A stretch of DNA of 64,000 nucleotides from Reticulitermes speratus (lineage: Eukaryota; Arthropoda; Insecta; Blattodea; Rhinotermitidae): assembly GCA_021186555.1 (NCBI GenBank), contig JAJKFL010000014.1, positions 18,427,533 through 18,491,532 of the forward strand, given 5' to 3'. Positions 35,615-46,565 of this stretch are shown here, piece by piece. Below the pieces are notes generated by a model that did not search any database, had not been told where the DNA came from, and saw nothing but the letters and a program-made list of their open reading frames with translations. The translations under genes and the position numbers were made by a program. Numbering within the stretch: the stretch's first letter is position 1; each line of letters opens with the position of its first letter.

Positions 35615-36146
35615 CCACAAGCGAAAACCAAGATGGGATTTGGAGAAGCTATATGCTCAACGACAGGAAGTACACGACATTCTAGAAGAAAACTTGGTGC
35701 AATCAAATGTGAAAGTGGGAATATGGAAGTGCAGTGGAAAAATATCAAGAAATGTGTGTTAGATACTATGAGTGATTTAGTGGGAAAAGTCGAGAGGAGA
35801 GCAAGAAAGCCATGGATTATGTAGGAGATGATCAGTAAAATGGATGAACAAAGAAAATGGAAGAATGTCAACAACGAAGTAGGAAGGAAGAACTACAGAA
35901 GACTGAGGAATGAATGAAAAGAGCCACGGACAACGCCAAAATGAATATCTGGAGAGCATAAGTTACGAGATCATAGAATTTCAAAGAACAGGACGTTATG
36001 ACCTAATGTACATGAAGACAAAGGAACTAGGTTGGAAAGAAAACCATGGGATTCAAATCATTGGCATCGAAGACTCTCAAGGGAATATGATAATAGATCA
36101 GAGACGAGTACTGCAAATTTGGGAGAATAATATCACAGAGATCTAA

Positions 36147-36824
36147 GATCGAGCTAATCGACCAGAACACCTAGAAGTCGAACCTGAAGCTGAAGTAGAT
36201 GAAGATGAGAAAGGCCCTTATATTTTGCAAAGTGAAGTGGAAAAAGCTAAGATGAGGGATAAGAAGGCTACAGGAGATGATGATGTACCTGGTGATGTAC
36301 TCAAGTTGTTGGAAGAAGATGGTTTCAGACTAATGACACAGCTGATCAACAGCATGTATGTAACTGGGGAGTGGCCCAGAGATTTCATTGAAGTTGCAAT
36401 GGTTGCCTTAAAGAAGAAGCCCAAAGCTACAAAATGCAGCGACCATCGTACAGTCAGCATCATCGCACATGCAGCAAAGATAGTAGCGAGGATACTTAGA
36501 AGAAGGATTGAAAGGAAGGCTGAGGACGTGCTTGGAGAAGATCAGTTTAGAATTAGAAGAGGAAAAGGAACTCGGTATGCAATTGGGATGCTGAGAATAA
36601 TATCAGAACGAACCTTGGTCATAGATGAGGAATTGTGTGGTTGCTTCATAGACTGGCAGAAGGCATTTTACCGTGTCAAATGGACCAAATTAATGCAGAT
36701 TCTAAAGGGAATTGGGATAGACTGGCGCAAAAGAAGATTGATCAGCAAACTGTACATGGAACAGTGTCAAAATACGACTGGACCAAGCGGAGACGAGGAG
36801 TGTGAAGACTGGAAGAGGACTTAG
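36147..36824 (+). pseudogene. L-A reverse transcriptase, palm motifs A and 2a (part 1)
   Basis: This frame carries the N-terminal half of the RT domain: K-A-T-G-D-D-D-V-P-G-D, the E-W-P segment, A-L-K-K-K-P-K-A-T-K, G-E-D-Q-F-R-I-R-R-G-K-G-T (QFGFR-type motif) and motif A F-I-D-W-Q-K-A-F. The catalytic Asp of motif A is kept (codon 36651-36653). The second, structural Asp of the usual A-F-D is Tyr here (36669-36671). The frame then fails: a 2-nt loss near 36771 in an M-E-Q-S-V-K-like stretch throws it out, and it runs to a stop at 36822-36824. Part 2 continues in another frame. Confidence 0.85.
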
Positions 36825-37722
36825 ACACGACTGCTGTTCGTTGCCGATTCTGTTCAACTTATACAGCGAGTACATTACCGAGGAAGCTCTTGAAGGGTTT
36901 GGAGACTTCAAAATAGGAGGACAAGTAATTCGCACTGTGAAATATGCAGATGACCTTGTGCTACTGGCTAAGGCAGAAACGGTGCTACAGGGCATGTTTG
37001 ATAGACTAATTGAAATTGGAAGACGCTATGGAATGGAAATGAATGTGGAAAAAGCTAAGGTAATGAGAATCTCAAGGCAACCATCCCCAATAAAAATTAT
37101 GATAGATCAAAAACAATTGGAGAATGTGGAATATTTCAATTATTTGGGTAGCATAATAACAAATGATGCAAGGTGTGCACGTGAAATTAAATCCAGAATT
37201 GCCATGACTAAAGCAGCATTCAACAAGAAGACTCTTTTCACCAGCAAACTGGACTTAAATTTAAAAAAGAAACTAGTGAAGTGCTACATTTGGAGCATAG
37301 CGTTGTATGGTGCTGAAACGTGGACACTTCGGAAAGTAGATCAGAAGTATCTGGAAAGTTTTGAAATGTGGTGCTGGAGAAGAATGGAGAAGATCATTTG
37401 GACCGATCGCGTGAGAAATGAAGTATTACACAGAGTCAAGGAGGAGAGGAATATCCTACATACAATAAAAAGAAGAAAGGCTAACTGGATTGGTGGTCAC
37501 ATCTTGCGTAGAAACTGCCTTTTAAAACACGTGATTTAAGGAAAGTTAGAAGGAGGGATAGAAATGACGGGAAGACGAGGGAGAAGACGCAAGCAGCTAC
37601 TGGATGACCTTAAGGAAAAGAGAAGATACTGGAAATTGAAAGAGGGGACACTAGATCGCACCCTGTGGAGTACTCGCTTTGGAAGAGGCTACGGACCTGT
37701 CGTAAGACAGACTACAGAATGA
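36775..37722 (+). pseudogene. L-A reverse transcriptase, motifs B to C and C-terminal tail (part 2)
   Basis: In this frame motif B is degenerate (R-H-D-C-C-S-L-P-I instead of an R-Q-G-C-x-L-S-P-type sequence, 36820-36848). Motif C Y-A-D-D is intact (36943-36954). After it come a Y-L-G-S-I-I segment, the L-Y-G-A-E-T-W-T-L segment and an H-I-L-R-R-N segment. A TAA at 37537-37539 replaces the Glu codon present in the copy at 1-213, after which the Arg/Lys-rich tail continues in frame to a TGA at 37719-37721. Function would be target-primed reverse transcription; this copy cannot make it. Confidence 0.85.
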
Positions 37723-37728
37723 ATGAAA

Positions 37729-38099
37729 TAGAAACCTTATAAAATAATTCGAAAAGGTTTAGGGCATACATCCAATTCCAAATTTCGTCGAAATCCTTAC
37801 GCGGACGAAAGTTTATTTACGTACGTAGTGCATATAACACACAAATGTGTACTGCAATAAAGTCGTGAGATTAACTGATAGCAGGAATAAATAAAATATA
37901 CAGTCATTTAAAAAACCAACTGCATTTCTTAGCCAATTAATTGTACTCTCAGATGTTAATTTATTTTGCTTGTTTATGATTTATTTAATGATGCTATCAT
38001 TAGCTCAGACGATATAGCGTCGACTGGAATGATGATTATTAATGAACAGGCTAATGGATATGAAAGGCTGTGAAAAGTACCGGTCGTGCAGTAACCAGT
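37729..38099. other. No recognisable feature
   Basis: AT-rich 3' flank of the LINE. No target-site duplication could be defined because the 5' boundary is uncertain. Confidence 0.45.
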
Positions 38100-38435
38100 C
38101 CCATTAACCCTCCTTTGCGAGATTTTAGGCTTCCGCCGCGGTGTAAATGAGGCCTTCGCTCTTCTGCGTTTTCATTCAGCGTATGTCGGTAGTACGAGAA
38201 AACTGCCTGGCCCTTCAAGAACTGACAGGCTGTCCCGAAACGTCTGTAAACATCCACCAACGAACGTTGCGAAATAACACAGAAGAGTGGAGATCTCATC
38301 CCTACATTTGCCTGGAGAGAACAACCTCCAGAAACCTGAAAGAGAACAGTGTTCCAGACGAGACTCGAACGGGTCACCTCCCAAATACAGTCAGAAGCGA
38401 GCGTTACTGGCAGAGACCACTTGCTCGGTCAGCGG
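38100..38435 (-). mobile_element. SINE S-D: tRNA-like head joined to a foldback with hammerhead-like module
   Basis: On the minus strand a tRNA-like head at 38435-38345 has CCGAGCAAGTGGTCTCTGCC (A box) and GACCCGTTCGAGTCTCGTC (B box). It is followed by an imperfect inverted repeat 38147-38299 whose outer 23 bp on the far side (38129-38151) recurs at 24117-24139. Within it, on the plus strand, is a CTTCAAGA box (38214-38221), a GACA/TGTC stem (38224-38234), GAAA (38237-38240), CGTC. The element may be a SINE that picked up the foldback unit or an insertion of one in the other. Confidence 0.6.
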
Positions 38436-39009
38436 CTATGATAAAGTCAGCAGGTAAACAGACGCCCGGCCGGCAGTAACAAAAACGAGTCGTTCGATCA
38501 TCCGGCCACAGCTTAATGAAGATTACAACAAAGACATTGAGGTTGCTAATGTACTTGTCTAACGGAACAATATTCGGGGTGGGATCAATGTTTTATGCAA
38601 CTGGTGCCTCCGGTATGGCATAGTATTGTACCCATTCCAATACTCTGCATCCACATCCAAATCGATGCAGCCAGCCAGGCAACCAGCAAGCCAGCTAGGC
38701 AGAGAGAGAGACAGAGAGAGTGCTAGGACAGGGGATTGCAGAGCGAAGGGGTTAAATCCTCCCCATCCCCATCTCCTGCAACTTCAACCCCATAACACCC
38801 ATCACACATCACCTTCCCCGGGGGTTCCGTCCCCGACTGGCTGGGGCTCAAAACGGACTATAGAACCTATACGCTCACCCCTTTCAATATCACCTCTCAA
38901 CTGAGCCGCTTACCCACCCTTTTATCCTTCCCCTTACATAACCACCTGTCCCACTTCTAACGATAAATCCCACTCATAAAAGGAAAGAAGTTCTGAAAGA
39001 ATAGGGGTG
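38436..39009. other. No recognisable gene; short low-complexity words
   Basis: Contains CAGCCAG/AGCAAGCCAG words (38665-38700), a GAGAGA run (38700-38720) and a C-rich segment (38755-38830). No gene supported. Confidence 0.45.
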
Positions 39010-39290
39010 TGCAGAGACGTGAAGTTGTTCCAGTGTATTCCATGAAGGCGTATGGGGAATGGAGGTACGGCTCCACTCATTCTTAAGCTTGGCACTAGAT
39101 GGAGGTGAGTGATCAGGTTTACACCCCAACCGCTTTACCCTCGATACTCACTTTTTAGAACATTACTTCGGTTCCAGAAACGGTCTGGATCCTTTAGAGA
39201 AGAGACTCGAACGTGATTCCTCGTATTTCCAGCCTACAGCCTATTCACTACAATAAATTCTCGACCCCAACTCCTAGGCGGAGTTTGCAT
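39010..39290 (-). mobile_element. SINE S-B, near full length, diverged
   Basis: Minus-strand S-B blocks in order: a B-box-like TTCGAGTCTCTTCTC region (39215-39200), GGATCCAGACCG, a region deleted around GGGTACCGGGG, TGATCACTCACCTCCATC, TAGTGCCAAGCTTAAGAATG, AGTGGAGCCGTACCTCCATT and GCCTTCATGG. Old and mutated. Confidence 0.7.
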
Positions 39291-39344
39291 CTGGTGTGAA
39301 AATATGAAAAGTGGTCACGTACCTAAACACTTGTCTTCAAGACG

Positions 39345-39470
39345 TATTGGGAAGTCAATAAAGCTCCATGCATTCTTAACCTCGGAAGTATATGGTTCGC
39401 CCCTTGACCCCGGTAACCACTGGAGAGGGTGGATTAGACGGAGTGCTAAAATGAAAACCCCTTCCGCTTC
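39345..39470 (-). mobile_element. SINE S-B fragment
   Basis: Minus strand shows GGTTACCGGGGTCAAGGGG, then TTCCGAGGTTAAGAATGCAT and GGAGCTTTATTGACTTCCCA, i.e. the 3' half of S-B with a deletion. It lies directly beside another S-B copy in the same orientation, so it may be a duplicated or nested remnant. Confidence 0.5.
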
Positions 39471-39924
39471 AAACATTGAACTCACTTATACATCCAATAA
39501 CTTTACTGACTGGTAAATACAGAAGCCTGAACAGGAAGAGGTGATTTACGCCACAACTGGTAAGATAATCGATGGTGCATATTTCTGCAAAACAGAAAGA
39601 ATGTAAGTATCAGGTTAAGAGTTTATTATTAAATTGCACCTAGCCGCTTATAATTTAATGGGACATCATTGCTTTTGTATTTCATTCTTACCGTCACCAA
39701 ATCAAATGTCTTTGGGGAGAAGTTAAAAGTGAAAAATACTGTTAGTTTCTACCATTAATGGAAATTTATACGCTTTATAACATATGTAATACACATTATA
39801 CAATAGGTTAGGTATTATGACTGTGCGGGCCTACGTCAGTAGGAGGGTGCTGAATATGTAGGGTTCCCTACGTCACAAAAATTAAATGAGAAAGCATTAC
39901 AGCTATATACTCGTATGTGGCCTA
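39471..39924. other. No recognisable feature
   Basis: AT-rich; may include the flank or terminal repeat of the adjacent mariner relic, but I could not define one. Confidence 0.4.
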
Positions 39925-40790
39925 TTTATTACGCAGCAGTATTATTTTTCGCATAACCCGAGCACATGAAGGCATTTTTCCGCTCTTGGCACGAGTTTCA
40001 AAACCCCGTCGCCGTAAAAGTGGGGGTCTTGCATTCACAAACATTCAAGAACAGAAATTTCCACTGCTCTTTATTGTGGAAACGGGAACCATCCAAGCAC
40101 TGCTTCAGCGGCCCAAAAAATGCTAGTCCAGGGGTTCATGGTCAGGATTGTCCAGAAGTTCCCAGCAGGACGAATGTAACAACTCTTGTGCCCAGTGTGC
40201 TAAAGGGTCGTATCTCGTGACAGATGTTAAGGTCTCTTCGTGCAAATTGCTTCACGTACTCGTCGCAGCAGTTCGGAGAGGGCGTTTGTTTTGACTGTTG
40301 TGCCCGAGATATGAATTCAACGTGAATGACTCCTCCATCCCAGAATACAGATGTCATAACTTTCCAGAAGACCGACACAATTTGAACTTTTTGGCTGTAG
40401 CAGAAACTGGGTGTTTCCAGTGCATTCCAATATGAGGAATAAAGATGCACTCGTGCCTCATCGCCTGTCACTGTGGATTCCAGGAAGTTCTTTCGTTTAA
40501 AAGTTAAAGGCCTAAAAGAGTAATTTCGAATGTCTACTTCTATGTTCTACTTCCAGACATCTTGGTACCTCGCGTGCACACAGTTTGCGGCATCAGAGTT
40601 CCTCACGGACAATGTTGGAAACAGTTCAGATGGTCAATCCCGAACTGTGACTCGTCGGTTTTCAAAAGCGATCATCATCATCACAGATGACAGTTCGACC
40701 ATTTTCAAACTCTCTGCACCAATGACATGCTGCACTGTGATAACGCCATCACTCTCCTAACTCCACGGAACACAGTTCTGTTTGAGAGAC
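39925..40790 (-). pseudogene. mariner-type transposase relic
   Basis: Minus-strand segments in several frames follow the mariner order. An N-terminal W-C-R-E-F-E-N-G-R-T helix-turn-helix block is at about 40720-40690. A C-R-K-L-C-A-R-E-V-P-R segment is at about 40600-40565. The 40471-40142 frame begins M-T-G-D-E-A-R-V-H (first catalytic Asp region) and contains V-F-W-D-G-G-V-I-H. After frameshifts come G-P-L-K-Q-C-L-D-G-S-R-F at about 40120-40085 and a D-P-H-F-Y-G-D-G-V-L-K-L stretch at 40045-40000. The second catalytic Asp block (D-N-A-R-P-H type) is not intact. Clearly inactive. Tc1/mariner transposases cut and paste at TA sites; the terminal repeats were not found. Confidence 0.8.
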
Positions 40791-41109
40791 CAACAGTTCC
40801 CATCACACCTCTAACAACTGACGGTGAATTTTGATGGGGAAACATGTTTCGCCCACGAAAACCTAATCACACTACTAACATCTTAATGGGGAAAAGTTTC
40901 TAATGTCCTTGTCATTACACATCAACTTATCCCCGAACAGCGTCTTACTGGATGACTCTTGCACCATCTGTTGCGTGACAACCCTAAAATTGCTAGGTCC
41001 TACCGAAAAGTAAAATAACTTACGAAAGCAAAATTTACGCGTTAGGGAACCTTATTTCATTGAACACGCATGGTATTTTATATATGCATCTGTGTATGCA
41101 ATGTATGTA

Positions 41110-41143
<34 letters not shown>

Positions 41144-43029
41144 GTGTCATCTGGTTATGTTCTCAGGCCATGAGTACTTGCATAGTTAGCAGCTCTGCAT
41201 TTGAAACTGTGACGTAATAATGGCGAAATGAGTGCAAATATTTAACAAATACAGAATATACTAGTGTTTTCCACTTGTAACTTCTGCTCGAAAAATTGAT
41301 GTGCTGAACCTATGTATGAAGATAGGAACGTAAATGATTACCTGCTGAATTTCAAGTGACCTTTCCACCAGACAGACTCACTAGTAGATCTAACCTTCTT
41401 ATATTCATTCTGTCAATTATTTGTATTTATACACACATATGCCAATATATACATATATCGCCGCGAGAACTCTTGTATACCGAGAGACAAGCTAGATTTC
41501 TGCAATTTACTGAATGACATATCTGTTGATACTAGGGGTAAAGCTGATAAAGATACAGAAATGTAGTTAAGAGCCATATACTTACTTTGTACCAACTTAC
41601 CTTAAGTTGTTATTTTAACATCAAATGATATCTGAGAACTACTTTAGTGTGTATGTATAAAAGTGAATAATTGAAGCTGTGTGTGGTCTCCGAAACCATT
41701 CAGTGAATTTCGACGGCATTTGGTATTGGCGATTTATACCAATATTTGCTGGGTTGATTTCTTTATGGTTTTTATAGATTCACATAGCCCTTAATTTACA
41801 AGAAGCTCATTTTCAATATTACAGATTTTCTGAAAATAATTATTATACAAAGAACGGCTATAAACCTGTAATATAAAACAGAGAGTTCATTGTTCATTGA
41901 GTTTTAAAGCTTTCATTCCAAAGAAATTTTGAAATAAATTAGAAAGGTAGAATCAGGTACCTCTCAAAGGAAGATACGCCGTGTTCTGCTAGCAGTTTCA
42001 ACGCTTATTCCTGCTGGCAGTTTCGGATGCAAGTGAAAAATACGAAAAGAAATATATTTTGCAACTTTCTTTGTCACTTCACTATGAGATACTTATCGAT
42101 CCTTTAAGAATTCACTTATTCCTGGTGTCTTGAGACTGAAAAGGTTACACCTTTAAAGAATAAATTTAGTCTAAGTTGCGGCATAAAAATTCAAACCACA
42201 GCCAAGACAGAATAGAGTTTTCCTCCATTATAAAGACAAATCCTTTAATACTCTTTAAGAATGATCGGTATTTACTCTGCAATCACGCAAAATAAACAAA
42301 TACTGCGGCAAAAGTACAGAGATTTCAATGTTACAGCAGATGGCGCTATAATTGCAAAAGAGATTTAGAAGGTAAATGAGATACAATATAAAGGTAGAAT
42401 ACCCACACATTCTCCACAAGGCGTTTCAATAACCAAATGTGTGTGAAATACACGTTACAAATTCAGAGCAGTCACTTCCGCCACACGATGTCAGTGCAAG
42501 TTTGGTTAGATACAAGACAGAATTCCAATTAATTTCAATTGAATTCCGGTGCGCCTACATCAGAAAAACAGAGAAATGCAAATTCCTAAAGACACGTGCG
42601 TGAAATGTGTACATTTAGAGGCGCCGGAAGCACCTTCACCACCTTGGAATTTTGACATAATTTCTTATATTTAATAATTTATCAAATCAAACAAGAACAA
42701 TTCTATAAAAAAACATACAATCATCTTAATTAAACAACAAGTGTTACTTGTTTGTCCAACACTGATAATTAAAAAGTACAGTCACTTTTCATGGAGACAA
42801 TGTGCCCCACCTAGCGAAAAATCCTGCTGGCGCTGATGTATACACTCAATGGTTACACACTTGCACAACTCTTTGATGAGAAATATATTTCAAATATTTT
42901 GAAAGTAACAGAATCATAAGTTAAACACGAGAATTAAATTCATACGTTGTATTAAAATTAAAATTTTATGTATTTTGCTGTTCGTGTCTGTCTACAGGAA
43001 CACTCCAAACGTCTATTTGTGACTGATGA
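40791..43029. other. No recognisable gene; TA microsatellite
   Basis: Apart from the TA repeat at 41112-41142, only AT-rich DNA with short frames. Confidence 0.5.
41112..41142. repeat. (TA)n microsatellite
   Basis: About 15 TA units. Confidence 0.95.
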
Positions 43030-43262
43030 GCTAGAATAGCTCAGTCAGTAGACTACCAGTCTTTCTTCCCGCAGGGAAAGGTAGGCATATTTTCTGTTTG
43101 CCACGCTGTCAAGAACTACTCTGGATCTCACAGTTCATCCTAAACCACGGTTGCCTAATTATGACCACTCATGTACATCTAGTGCCGAGATTAACAATAA
43201 ATAGCTATTTACCTCCGCTCCCCTCTACGTCTTCATGGAACGGGGATCGCTTTTCTTGATTT
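43030..43262 (+). mobile_element. SINE S-B, diverged
   Basis: A tRNA-like 5' end (TAGAATAGCTCAGTCAGTAG) is followed by late S-B blocks: ATGACCACTCATGTACATC, TAGTGCCGAGATTAACAATA and CCCTCTACGTCTTCATGG. The middle is poorly conserved. Confidence 0.55.
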
Positions 43263-43794
43263 CCGTCAGTTGCAATACAGAAGGCCTCTCCGAAACCGTT
43301 GCATTATGCACAGAATGTTCCGAGACAGTTTTTATGCTTCTATGATGGATAGACTTGGTACTGAAGTGATAGCCCAACTAACCACGTTGAGGATCGTGAA
43401 ACGTTTGAAATTTATAGCGGTTCCGGTAGCTTGCGGTAGGGAACCACTAATCCGTAAGGAAAATCTTGACCGTACTGAAACACAACATTAAACCACTTGA
43501 CGGTTACAAGCTCACGCCATTTAATAAATTCGTCTATGGCGAGAGATACAGGTAGGTTACTAAAATAGAATATTATGGTTTAAATTACTTGTTTTGGTCA
43601 GACGAAAACGAGGATAATCTCTGAGGATCAATATGACGCTCTTTCAGTACATATTCTGGCTTTGGCATCTCTTCAAATCAGGCTAATTTTAAACATCCGT
43701 TTTTCGGTACAAGATAAATAAGAAAGTACTTATAAAGCTACAATTTAAGTGTCTCTATCCTAGATAGATCATTCGGTGTAATAACTATGCAGCG
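43263..43794. other. No recognisable feature
   Basis: A 73-codon plus frame (43270-43491) has no recognisable motif. Confidence 0.4.
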
Positions 43795-44070
43795 GGCTGG
43801 AAGACCGAGACCTCAGGGTCCAACTCTATACAGAAGCAAGGATTATTTACTTCTACCACAGAGTTCAGACCACATTTTGGGCTCAGTTGACCTTGCATTC
43901 ATTGGACGCAGGAGACAGTTTCCATGCGGATAAAGGATCCGATGCATGAAGCTGATTACTCCTCTCCATCTAGTGTCGAAGTTAAGAATACGTGGAGCTA
44001 TACCTCCATTCTTCCATACTTTCTCAAGGCGTGGTGCTTAGTTAATCATAGGGACAGTTTACTTTTACAT
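43795..44070 (+). mobile_element. SINE S-B, near full length
   Basis: Collinear with 58140-58415: GCGGGCTGGAAGACCGAGAC head, B-box-like GGTCCAACTC, a TTCAGACCACATTTTGGGCT block, CTCCTCTCCATCTAGTGTCG, AAGTTAAGAATACGTGGAGC and a final CAGTTTACTTTTAC end (44055-44068). Confidence 0.75.
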
Positions 44071-44299
44071 TTAACTTTATTGTAATTCGTAATTGATTCT
44101 TAGAGCTAATCAACTTTCTTTAAATTGTGGCGATTATGTAAGTCGAATGAGAGTACAGAATAATGTTTAAGGGAGTCGTGGCCTGTTTTAAGACACTATT
44201 CGAGCCTACAGAAAATGACACGAACCATCCAGACCATAATCATATGGGGTACGAATTACCTACAAACAGAATATAATTAATCTTCTACATTAATCTACA

Positions 44300-44605
44300 T
44301 TAATCTTCTCGGTAGCTTGACGACAGAGCCGGGAAAGTGAGGGAAGGGGCCACCATAGAAAGCTAAGGGGTACATAGGATAACAATATCAACATTAGTCT
44401 TTCGAAGAGAGGTATGTAAGGTCTGGGGACATGGACGGCCTGCATCTGCTTCACGATAAGATATAGTGGCGGACTGATAGAAACACAACTGTGAAACTTC
44501 AGATTCCGTAACAGGCCGGGAATTTTATTACTCCACTGACCAATAATTAGCTTCTGACGAAGGACTCTGCTTCACGGAGTTGGTCATATGACCATACAGG
44601 CCTTA
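44300..44605 (+). mobile_element. LINE family L-B, 3' terminus (plus strand)
   Basis: The only L-B piece here on the plus strand. GGATAACAATATCAAC (44378), GGGGACATGGACGGCCTGCA (44427), AAACTTCAGATTCCGTAACA (44495), GGGAATTTTATTACTCCACT and CTTCTGACGAAGGACTCTGC (44552) match, in order, the minus-strand copy at 46340-46565. It is non-coding relic sequence spanning the end of the ORF and the 3' UTR, and ends with an ACGGAGTTGGTC word. Confidence 0.65.
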
Positions 44606-46248
44606 CCACAGTCTGATATTCCAGCAGAAATTTCTTTGCTTGAATATAATTTACCGAATGCCAGTCGTAAGAAAAGACTAGGGATCAGATCAATAGAAAA
44701 CGAGAAGTAAGAAGACTGAATTTACTAGAGTTCAATCATTCGAGTGCCACGATCGAGAAGGTAGAACTTTTTATTACAAGAACCGAAACCGATAATAATG
44801 TTCCTGCCTATCAGATATGTTCCCCATTTTGTATTGCTACACGCAGCTCGCCCTTCGTGATACCAGCGACAATTGTGACATTAGTGGCAGGAATCACTCT
44901 TATAAACTTTTCATATCTGAAGGATTGAAGTTCATACATTACTAAAGTACATTTATATATTAAATATTCGTCTTTGTTTGTAATAGATGAAGAATAAAGC
45001 CAAAGACTTACGCATGTAAAAGAGGAAAAAAATGCACTTGGAAGTCCATTTTGGAGTGTATCTTTCCTTTCACATGTCTTTTATTTGTAGATAAATTTTT
45101 AGGGCAAGGAGCGAATACTGTAGATTTGAAGTTGATTCCACTGAAAATATCTGCATTCGGCGATTTATCGTCACTAACACACAATTAAACATTACGCCCT
45201 ATACAAACCCATGTGCATCATTTAAAACACTGAGGATAGGGTTCAATATGAATTTGAACTTGTCCTCGTTTGAAGACACTGATATGTGCTGTTATGTGCA
45301 GGTGCTTGTGGGCCTCTAATAGCCAAGAGAAGCAAGAGTGTGTGGGAAGAGAAGAGAGAGGGCTGTAATTATAACTCTTCTTCACTCTGCAAACTTTGCC
45401 TTGTCCTTCTGTGCAGCAATAACTAATAAAGTTAACCTAATTGAAAATCAGATGATGATGTTACACATATATCCCATTATCCCACGCAGCCTAAAGTATG
45501 GGATATCAGCCTCTCGTCTGTAGCAGCACTAAGACAAAGTTGGACTCAGTTTGTACCGAAGTCATTTGGCATCAGCAACGACCCATGACAGCATTTTTCA
45601 CTGGAATTAAAAAGTTTGTTCTCTGTTTTAAGGCCCACTGTTAATTATAAAAACCACTTGATATAACATTAAGAAATTTGTATCTTACTACATTATGTTT
45701 ATATCTCCTGTATGATGCTTGCAATTCTTCTTCGTATACCACGTACATTCTTAATCGGTTGACATTTATAAGGGACATGGTCCCTGTTCTCCGTGACGTA
45801 AAACTGACGCCTTTTTACGCTGATAATTTAGAATAATGACGCTGTTGAAACGATTAGTGTATCGAAAAGAAATAAACTACTTCCTGTCTTCTTATATTAG
45901 CCAAGATATCCGAAATACGAACCGAGTGATAGCCTGCACAAAACATGCCGTTCTGTCTCCAGCTGCGTGGCTGTTCTCGTTTCGCTATAAATAAATAGGC
46001 TCGTTAACAAATTTATGTGATATGATAAAGTACCCTGCCCAAGACCATGGATTTTTATACAAACCAGGGATTTGTGTGAAGTGTTCCTTTTCAATATATA
46101 ATATAATTAAATATCTTTAGGAAACTCAAAAATGGAGGTAGAATTATGATATAAGGTCCGCGTAATGAAAACCACAAAAGAAAAATATTATGAGGAGTAA
46201 ATTATCATGACAGAGAAGGATTATAACGTGTTTCAGTCCTGCAACAGA
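44606..46248. other. No recognisable gene or repeat
   Basis: Frames of about 60-65 codons without motifs. Nothing else identified. Confidence 0.5.
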
Positions 46249-46292
46249 GAGGAGGAGAAAGAGGAGGAGAAAGAGGAGGAGAAAGAGAATAA
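46249..46292 (+). repeat. 12-bp tandem repeat (GAGGAGGAGAAA)n
   Basis: Three and a half purine-only units. Confidence 0.9.
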
Positions 46293-46339
46293 GAAGAGAA
46301 ACAACAATTGAAGGGCAGTTAAGACATGTTGGCAGAAGT

Positions 46340-46565
46340 AAAGGAACTAACTAATTAACTCCATGAAGCAGAGTCCTTCTTGAGAAGCTAACAGGTCGTC
46401 AGCTAGTTAAGAATTTCCCCGCGTTTTATGGAACCCGAAGGTTCATTACGCATTCACAAGAGCCCGCCACCTGTCCCTGTCCTAAGCCATATCAATCCAG
46501 TCTATGCTCCCCCCATCCCACTTCTTGAAGATCCATTTTAATATTATCTTCCCATCTACGGAAGT
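46340..46565 (-). mobile_element. LINE family L-B, 3' terminus
   Basis: On the minus strand the frame gives D-R-D-R-W-R-A-L-V-N-A-V-M-N-L-R-V-P and a stop, preceded by an I-D-W-I-D-M-A segment. The 3' UTR then reads AACGCGGGGAAATTCTTAAC, GCTTCTCAAGAAGGACTCTG and CTTCATGGAG. This is the clearest example of the L-B tail and served as reference for the others. It is truncated at the 5' side, where the upstream segment is broken by frameshifts. Confidence 0.75.

Larger units (their letters stand above)
35615..37728 (+). mobile_element. RTE-like LINE (family L-A), 5'-truncated, inactive
   Basis: About 2.1 kb of one non-LTR retrotransposon. From 5' to 3' it has the linker region after the missing endonuclease, the RT fingers/palm, motif C with Y-A-D-D, the thumb, the I-A-L-Y-G-A-E-T-W-T-L segment, an M-W-C-W-R-R-M-E-K segment and an Arg-rich tail. 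It ends one codon before a GAATGAATGAA 3' terminus. The endonuclease domain is absent, so this is a typical 5'-truncated insertion. The order and the near absence of a 3' UTR fit RTE/BovB-type elements. Breaks are a frameshift near 35695, a TAG at 35822-35824, small deletions near 35912-35935, a TAA at 36144-36146, a 2-nt deletion near 36771 and a TAA at 37537-37539. The 3' 213 bp equal 1-213 at about 95% identity. Confidence 0.9.
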
